A stretch of 64,000 bases of DNA from Periplaneta americana (taxonomy: Eukaryota; Arthropoda; Insecta; Blattodea; Blattidae). This document shows positions 56,830 through 64,000 of this stretch, one piece after another (position 1 is the first letter of the stretch; the number at the start of each line of letters is the position of its first letter). The position numbers and the translations under genes are program-made. Location of the stretch: positions 13,414,300-13,478,299 of the forward strand of contig NC_091131.1 in the NCBI RefSeq assembly GCF_040183065.1, in the 5' to 3' direction. The notes beneath the pieces were generated by a model. It was not told where the DNA came from, made no database searches, and saw only the letters and a program-made list of their open reading frames with translations.

Positions 56830-58066
56830 ACGATGAACTTGTTTTGAATATGATTGATGACATCGTACGACAAGATATAGTATCTAGTGGTGCAATTTTA
56901 TCCAAGAAGATTGATGATCAACTTGTTTTGAATATGATTGATGACATCGTGTGACAAGATTTTATATGTAGTGTTGCAGTTGAAACCACAAAATTTTATG
57001 ATCAACTTATTTTGAATATGGTTGACGACATCGTACAAGATTTAGTATCTAATGTTGCAGTTGTATCCACAAAGTTTGATGATCAACTTGTTTTGAATAT
57101 GGTTGATGACATCGTACGACAAGATTTAGTATCTAGTGTTGCAGTTGTATCCACAAAGTTTGATGATCAACTTGTTTTGAATATGGTTGATGACATGGTA
57201 CGACAAGATTTAGTATCTAGTGTTGCAGTTGTATCCACAAAATTTGATGATCAACTTGTTTTGAATATGGTTGATGACATCGTACGACAAGATTTAGTAT
57301 CTAGTGTTGCAGTTATATTCATAAAGTTTGATGATCAACTTGTTTTGAATATGGTTGATGACATCGTACGACAAGATTTAGTATCTAGTGTTGCAGTTTT
57401 ATCCACAAAGTTTGATGATCAACTTGTTTTGAATATGGTTGATGACATCGTACGACAAGATTTAGTATCTAGTGTTGCAGTTATATCCATAAAGTTTGAT
57501 GATCAACTTGTTTTGAATATGGTTGATGACATGGTACGACAAGATTTAGTATCTAGTGTTGCAGTTATATCCACAAAGTTTGATGATCAACTTGTTTTGA
57601 ATATGGTTGATGACATCGTACGATAAGATTTAGTATCTAGTGTTGCAGTTGTATCCACAAAGTTTGATGATCAACTTGTTTTGAATACGGTTGATGACAT
57701 CGTACGACAAGATTTAGTATCTAGTGTTGCAGTTGTATCCACAAAGTTTGATGATCAACTTGTTTTGAATACGGTTGATGACATCGTACGACAAGATTTA
57801 GTATCTAGTGTTGCAGTTATATCCACAAAGTTTGATGATCAACTTGTTTTGAATATGGTTGATGACATCGTACGACAAGATTTAGTATCTAGTGTTGCAG
57901 TTATATCCATAAAGTTTGATGATCAACTTGTTTTGAATATGGTTGATGACATCGTACGACAAGATTTAGTATCTAGTGTTGCAGTTATATCCACAAAGTT
58001 TGATCAGCTTGTTTTGAATATGGTTGACGACATCGTGCGACAAGATTTAGTTCTAGTGTTGCAGTT
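56830..58066 (+). repeat. 84-bp tandem array, 15 units, open in frame
   Basis: Units start GATGAACTTGTTTTG or GATCAACTTGTTTTG near 56830, 56914, 56998, 57079 and then every 84 bp to 58003. Translated, the 28-residue unit is about DDQLVLNMVDDIVRQDLVSS followed by VAVISTKF. Two stops (56955, 57624) interrupt an otherwise continuous frame. Length changes of 3 bp occur in units 3 and 15, and the only frame-breaking change is a 1-bp loss in the last unit. The first three units are diverged and the middle ones nearly identical. The array stops 17 bp before the relic IR75 exon. Confidence 0.9.
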
Positions 58067-58083
58067 GTACCCACAAAGTGTAG

Positions 58084-58244
58084 AGGACGCGCAGAAACCG
58101 AAGCTCCTCTGAAGACATGAACCCATACTGGAGATTCTTCACATTGATGAGCTACCAAACGTCCTTTGACTGTTGTCTGCGAGGAACACCATGGCGGTGA
58201 TCATGGGCTGGGAGTGTAACAGCAGCATCGGATTCCTGAAGGAG
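58084..58244 (+). pseudogene. IR75-clade receptor gene C, relic exon 2
   Basis: In the phase of gene B exon 2 this reads EDAQKPKLL, stop, RHEPILEILHIDELPNVL, stop, LLSARNTMAVIMGWECNSSI and GFLKE. It aligns along its whole length with gene B exon 2 with one residue missing. Shared landmarks include ED.Q..K, DE...V, LLS, AV...W.C..S and LK. It keeps the acceptor-like TAG with the AG|GAC start and a donor GTTAGT at 58245. The stops at 58110 and 58167 make it a pseudogene unless they are sequence errors. No exon 1 or exon 3 was found in the window. Confidence 0.75.
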
Positions 58245-58630
58245 GTTAGTTATTTGTTAAGCTATTTACTTAAAAAAGAGGTGGGAAAATTTCAACTTAG
58301 GAAGAAAAGGGGGAAAGGGTGAAATGTTTTGTTATCGCATCTGGGAAAGAAAAGGAAGAGAGCACGGACTCTTTCATTCTATGGACGAATTTTTAGACGT
58401 GTTGAGCAGTTACGTAAGAGATCTGATAAAAAACTATCCAACGTTTGGCAAAAAAGATATAAGCTTGCAAGTTTAGATCAAAACATAGCCCCTTCAGATA
58501 ACTTCCATCTGAGTAATCATACTTCTGGAATAATTTTTTTAAATTACATTTTGGTTCTTAATAAGGCGTTTCTTTGCATTAGTCTTTATTTTTCTTTATT
58601 CTATTTAAATTTAGTACACCAGACCTTCTA
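58245..58630. other. Unassigned
   Basis: After the relic exon donor. The frame at 58329-58688 is not recognised and lies partly in element X. Confidence 0.4.
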
Positions 58631-59777
58631 CAGGGACATCATTTTATTTTTACTAACATTTTTAATATTCACCTGGCTATACCTTTAGATTAACGGTTGA
58701 CAACCGGAAACACAGTTTGTTACCCACTTCCACGACTGGAGTTCGATGATACTGGAGTAAAATACAAACAAATCATTTTACTAGGTATAGGAGGGAAGAA
58801 AAGTAGTTCATCCATTTACGTAAACTAGGAAATATCGCAATTTTGAGTTTGATAATTTTCATTAGGTTTTTGTTTAATCAAAATACAGTACAGTATTAAC
58901 AATAAGTAGCCAATTTTTACACACGAACTGAGCTGTCCATGTGAACGTATTCATCATGCAATATATATCTATTATACTGTCTATTATACAGCACATTAGC
59001 GTACAATATTGAGAATGAAGTTAAATTGAAAAATAATCATAATATGGATATTTAAACACATTTTTGAAAATGATGTCCGTTCATTTCGATATAGACTTCA
59101 GTTCTTTTGTGCATATTATCGCACTATAGACTATTGCAACTAATCCCAATTACCAATTTCTTCCTTCGTACTAGTAATAAATAATAGAAATAATATATTT
59201 TGTACCTACTCTATAAAAGAGTACCTTACGTACTGTAAATTCAATCTTCACTTCTGCCCTACCCGCACAGATAAAATTAGCTACTCAGACATGCTATATA
59301 CTGTCCGTGCAAGTGGTTATGTCAAAGGATCGTAGAAAGGGGGGAAATCACGTGGCAGTTAATTACTTAACGAGGCCCTTTTATTTAAGTAATTTTAAAC
59401 AGTTGTATAATATTATGTAGACGTCCAATTCCTAACAGAAATTAATGTTTTCAGAAAAGAGCTAAGACAGCCCAGCCACTAGCCTTTACAGAGGGGCGAG
59501 CAGAAGCGGATGAGAGAAATCGAGATGCGACGTAGGCAAACGGATGACAGTACCTGTGTGAAAATATGATTCAATATTGAAAGCTCTTTCGTCACTGGAA
59601 AATGCGAACATATTTCTGAAACATACTATACTCACTAACTCAGTACTGTTTACTATATGCGGCATTGGTTCTGTGTGGAGGACAGTTGGAACTTCATTAA
59701 TAGAAGGAGTGGGAGCGAAGTACATTCAAAACCTCAGGTACAATAAAAATTGAAATAAAAATAAAATTATGTCCCTG
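58631..59777 (-). mobile_element. TA-flanked nonautonomous element X, copy 2
   Basis: Ends CAGGGACATCATTTTATTTT at 58631 and its complement at 59777, with TA outside both (58629-58630, 59778-59779). The interior is the reverse complement of the copy at 28291-29404. Confidence 0.82.
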
Positions 59778-60028
59778 TATATTACATCATGACATCAGAT
59801 TATGTTGTATGATGTGCTTTTGTGTTTTTTTAATAATGTGGTGTAGGTCTACACTTGCAGAAATTTCGTAATGTTGTATGTATAGATAAAAATGACGTGT
59901 CTAAACTGTCGCAAAAAAATCTCGTGATGACGCAAGTGTCTGCCAACTGTTATTGACTTTATATTACGAATTCTGAAATTTTATTTTTCTGAATAGAAGA
60001 TTCATACGTGAAGTGTTTAATAAGGCTT
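59778..60028. other. Unassigned
   Basis: No feature recognised. Confidence 0.4.
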
Positions 60029-60575
60029 ATGGTCGACCATGCCAAAATGTAGTAATTATACACCTGGTAGCAGACCTTTAATGCATGTCATTAAAGTACA
60101 CCTACTCATTAAAGGTCAGGTCTTTCAACCAATGACGATTCAGGTTACAACTGTTCAGCCAATGACAGGTCAGCTTTCTACCGTTATAAAACCGCAAGTA
60201 TCGATTATTCTCGGATATGCAATCGAAAGAGAATTAGAGAAAAGTCACGGAGACTGGAAATCCAATACTGTCGCAGAAGGTTATGTTCTATTACTATAAT
60301 AATTAGCGTTAATTGTAAATAATATTCAAATAAATTGAATTTGTCATCTCGTTTTTCAATGTCTAATTTAATTTCATGTTATCTCTGTAGGTTCTTATGG
60401 CTTAGCAAGGTCAATGTGTACATCTGTTCCTCGGAAAAAGTCAATACTTTCGCGTTTGCGCACATCTCACAACATACGGGACACTGCTAAAAAATTAATA
60501 ATATCAAGTTAGAAATATGGTCGAGCATAAAAAGTCGTATGAAACTCGCCTATAATGGTAATTAAGAAGCTCGTA
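60029..60575 (+). repeat. Dispersed GGTCGAGCAT repeat, copy 3
   Basis: ATGGTCGACCAT at 60029 and ATGGTCGAGCAT at 60517-60528. This copy keeps two CCAAT-type sequences (AACCAATGACG, AGCCAATGACA) followed by TTATAAAACCGC about 40-60 bp later, a promoter-like arrangement. A later AATAAA lies near 60329. Confidence 0.7.
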
Positions 60576-61149
60576 TGCAAAACTCTACACATTGTAAATC
60601 ATTGTCATTAAAATGCGACACTTGTGACCTCTTATTATTCCCATTATATATATTAATGCAATCAATAATTACGTGGGGTATATTGAATTTTTTCCTTACT
60701 TTTAAATGTACCATTAAATTTTTCAAATTTTACTTCAGTATTTACAACCGGTGAGCTTCGTTCCTTCATTTAATTTCGGGAAAAAAATAGTACAGTACAT
60801 TACGAAGTGTTTTTACAAAATCGAGGAAAAGTTTGAAAAACTAGCAGAGCAGAATTCCTGCATGGAAATATCATATCTACTTCGGTACATCACAATAATG
60901 TGATATGCGTAAAATGATGAACTCAGGCATGTAATAACAAGACTAGCAGTCCACGGATTCCATCACCTTAGCTGCAAGACAAGAACATACCACGACCCGA
61001 GTGACTCACTGTGCAGCGAGAAATGTGAACGCTATCATATTGAACTATGCACCAAAAGAACAAAATCAATAAGCGAGTACGCAAAAACAAAAGTAAATTA
61101 AATGCAATCTAAATGGCCATTTGGCTGCAATAAATACATTAATGAAAAT
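60576..61149. other. Unassigned
   Basis: 60862-60905 resembles sequence near 30615-30660 (GCATGGAAATATCATATxTA), so part is repetitive. Otherwise nothing recognised. Confidence 0.4.
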
Positions 61150-61445
61150 GATCACTTAGTGATTTAAGACGGCGCTCATCCCGTCGGATCCCGACCACTT
61201 GGTCACTCGTAATGAGTGCACCTCTGCACATTAGTGTGTTGGACATTGTGCCACTGTCACACATCTGTGACACAGTGCATGAGGGTTGGCCACTAAAGGG
61301 AAACTAAAAGGTGGAACTTAAACTGAGAGGATTCAATCCGGCATAGGAGCTGGAATCCGGTGTGGCTTAGTGGATAAAGCGTCAGCACGTAGAGCTGAAA
61401 ACCCGGGGTTGAGTCCCGGTGTGGAGAGATTTTTCTCGGCTACAC
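61150..61445 (+). mobile_element. tRNA-derived SINE, family C, copy 2
   Basis: Contains GTGTGGCTTAGTGGATAAAG at 61359-61378 and GCTGAAAACCCGGGG further right. The body to the left matches 30100-30300 in reverse (TGATTTAAGACGGCG, CGTCGGATCC). The tRNA-like part is at the right end here, so the copy may be rearranged. Confidence 0.6.
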
Positions 61446-61455
61446 CCATCCATCC

Positions 61456-61456
61456 T

Positions 61457-61515
<59 letters not shown>

Positions 61516-62158
61516 TTAAGTTAGTTAGTTATTTATTCATTTAGTTATTTATTTATTCATTTAGTTATTTAGTTATTTATTTAGTTATCCATTTAGTTAT
61601 TTATTTATTTATTTATTCATTTATTCATTTATTCATTCATTTATTCATTCATTAATTCTTTCATTTATTCATTCATTTACTTGTTCACTTATTCATTTAT
61701 TTACTTATTTATTTATTTATTCATTCATTCATTCACTTATTTAGTTCTTTATTTATTCAGTTATTTATTTATTTATTTATTTATTTATTCATTCATTCAT
61801 TCATTCATTCATTTATTCATTCAGTCATTTAGTTATTTAGTTCTTTATTTATTCAGTTATTTACTTATTCATTCATTCATTTAGTTATTTAGTTTTTTAT
61901 TTATTCAGTTATTTATTTATTTATTCATTCATTTATTCATTCATTCATTCATTCATTCATTTAGTTATTTAGTTCTTTATTTATTCAGTTATTTATTTAT
62001 TCATTCATTTATTTATTCATTCATTCATTTAGTTATTTAGTTCTTTATTTATTCATTTACGTATTTGTTTATTTATTTATTCATTCATTTATTTATTCAT
62101 TCATTTATTTATTCATTCATTTATTCATTCATTTATTTATTTATTTGTCTGTCTGTCT
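61456..62158 (+). repeat. (TTTA)n/(TTCA)n satellite
   Basis: 700 bp of TTTA, TTCA, TTAG and related tetranucleotides, with loose higher-order units around TTTAGTTATTTAGTTCTTTA every 100-130 bp. Open frames are artefacts. Confidence 0.88.
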
Positions 62159-62730
62159 ATCGGTCTATTTTGTTACTCATCCCAATTTTTGTTTGAAGTT
62201 CGTGTAACACAATAAAGGACATAACTTAATGATGACATGTAGACTCCTTTGAAACAAGAAATGTTTGTTTTTCTGCTCGTAAGTACTCGTAAAAATAATA
62301 GATTACAGGTGATTTTTTACGTAATATGTCACTGACATTGCCAACAATTTATCCAGTACTAGCACAATGTATTATACATTATACCATACCCAATGCGTGG
62401 CACATTGAATAACACGTTATAGCATTTCTTTCTGCCTGTGAGAACTTGAAGCATAAGCCTACAGTTTACATCTCGCTGCAAAATTCGTAAGTAATTAGAG
62501 CCTTGGCCACGTTTTGTTTTCATGGTAAGTTTCGGTTTGAGAAAACATTAATTTCTTCAGATTGTATCTCGAGAATAATAGCCGCACAGAAAGTACAATG
62601 AACAGTGAAAGAAAAAAAGCTTTTAGTTCGAGAAATACGAGTATTTGATAGTATTACATTGTATAACGTATGTAATGTAATATGAAGTAATATAGTATAA
62701 TACACTATAATATAGCTTAGGTTTTTTCAG
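62159..62730. other. Unassigned
   Basis: No feature recognised. Confidence 0.4.
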
Positions 62731-64000
62731 ATGCCTTTCCTATTTTGTTTTCTTGTTTTTTTTTTTGGCTTATATATATATATTTTTTTGGTTTTTGTTT
62801 CTTTTCTTCTTTGGTGTTTAATTTTTTCTTGTTTTATTATAGGCCTACTTTGTTGTTGGTTTTCTACTTTCTTGCATTGTTTTTGTTTTCTTTTCTTGTT
62901 TTTGTTTTTCTCTCTTCTGGTTTTTTGTTTTTGTTTTTTATTTTCTTGATCTTGTTTTTTTTTGTTTTTGTTTCCAGTTTTCTTATTAGTTTTCGTGTTT
63001 TTTGTTTTAGTTCTTTGTTTTCCATTTTTATTTTTTTCTGTTTATCTTGTTTTCTGTTTTTCAGTTTTTTACATTGCTTGTTTATTGTTTTGTTTATTTT
63101 TGCTATTCATTGTATTTTTTGTTCTTTCCTTTTTGTTTTTTGTTTCCGTTTCATGTTTTGTTTTCTCTTCTTTTGTAGTTTTGAGAGTTCTTTTGTTTTT
63201 TTTGTTTAATGTTTTTTGAGTCTTATTTTTTATCTTTTTCCATGTTTTTTGTTTCATTTAATGCTATATTTTTCTTGCCTTTTGTATTTTACTTTTTTGT
63301 TTTCGTTTTTTGTTTTCAATTTATCTTTTTGTGTTTTTTTTGGTTTTATAATTTCGTTTTTCTATTTTTTGTGTTTCTTTCCGCTTTTATTTTAGTTTTC
63401 TTTTGCTGGGTAACTTTCGGTGCTGGACCCCGGACACATTTCACCGGCATTATCACCTTCACTTCATTCAGACGCTAAATAACCTAGATGTTGATACAGC
63501 GTCGTAAAATAACCCAATAAAAAATAAATAAATAAAAAGTTTTCTTTTTTTTTCCTTTTTTAGGTTTTTCTTTTTTGTTTTCTTTGTTTTTTTTTTTTAG
63601 GTTTTTCTTTTTTGTTTTTCTGTGTTTTTCCTTTTTTTAGGTTTTCTTTTTTGTTTTCTTTGTTTATTTTTTTCGTTTTCGTTTCTTTTGTTCCTTCTGT
63701 TAGTAAAACACATCTTAAGCCAAAACTCTTAGCTGTCCATGAAACAGCAATTGCTAGAGAATTATACCCTTGAAAGCAGAATTACGTTTACAGTGTTTTT
63801 GCTTTTATTAGCTTTTGTTTTTGTTTTTAGTTTTTTGTTTTCATTTGTTTTTCAGTGTCTTATTTTTTGTTTTGTTTTATATTTTTGTTTTTGCTTTTAA
63901 TTAATTTTTTATTTTTATTCCGTTTTTGTTTTATATTTTTGTTTTGTTTTTAATTTTTTGCTTATTTTTTGTTTTGTTTTTGTTTAATGTTTTTCTGTTC
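62731..64000 (+). repeat. T-rich (TTTTGTTTTT)-type low-complexity DNA
   Basis: T, G and C only over long stretches, interrupted by a SINE-A 3' half and by ordinary sequence at 63690-63800. Phenylalanine-rich frames are composition artefacts. Confidence 0.85.
63394..63549 (+). mobile_element. SINE-A 3' half with 11-bp target duplication
   Basis: The body 63405-63538 begins GCTGGGTAACTTTCGGTGCT and ends in AAATAAATAAAAA. AGTTTTCTTTT flanks both sides (63394-63404 and 63539-63549). It has the same 5' boundary as the copy at 4716. Confidence 0.85.

Noticed and set aside
56761-58112. The 84-bp array as a functional repeat protein
   Set aside because: Two stops and a frameshift are present and there is no start or splice evidence; kept as a repeat with a possible receptor origin.
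62731-63478. Phenylalanine-rich frames up to 154 residues
   Set aside because: T-rich low-complexity DNA, one of them running into a SINE.

Overview
The window is nuclear DNA of an insect. Short coding exons with GT/AG splice sites sit in AT-rich introns packed with transposons. The abundant LINE family (motif [14 protein letters not shown], with copies ending in ACTTACTTAC-type tails) and a tRNA-headed SINE family look like those I associate with cockroach genomes. Blattodea is therefore my best guess, with Periplaneta americana as a candidate; this is recognition from memory, not a search.

The host genes are a plus-strand tandem cluster of ionotropic receptors (IRs, variant ionotropic glutamate receptors of chemosensory neurons) of the IR75 clade. 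Gene A (1471-13778) is represented by its last four exons; its start lies upstream of the window. Gene B (24850-54664) is complete: nine exons whose lengths sum to 1860 nt and splice in phase to a 619-residue protein with signal peptide, split ligand-binding domain, three membrane segments and pore loop. Corresponding internal exons of A and B have identical lengths (227, 209, 272 nt) and phases, so they are recent tandem duplicates. A third copy, C, survives as one exon-2 homologue (58084-58244) with two in-frame stops, directly preceded by a 15-unit, 84-bp tandem array that is itself nearly open in reading frame.

The rest is transposons and simple repeats. 1-13.8 kb (gene A): three copies of a THAP-encoding P-like element with 7-bp target duplications, two Helitron-like elements ending 56 and 62 bp before exons, a tandem (AAT)n/palindrome array, and a 58-bp-arm tRNA-like hairpin. 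13.8-24.8 kb (between A and B): a 4.4-kb TA-flanked Tc1/mariner-type composite with long inverted arms and a nested LINE, a TTAA-flanked element, SINEs and a long pyrimidine-rich tract. 24.8-54.7 kb (gene B introns): a mariner-LINE chimera, TA-flanked nonautonomous elements, SINEs, a Penelope-like inverted repeat, a second LINE family, hAT-like pieces, and a piggyBac relic. 54.7-64 kb: dispersed repeats, the relic of gene C, and T-rich or TTTA/TTCA satellite DNA.

The receptor genes form one functional family. Several TE ends lie within 100 bp of exon borders, so intron evolution here appears to be driven largely by transposons. No prokaryotic features, CRISPR arrays, rRNA genes or convincing functional tRNA genes were seen.
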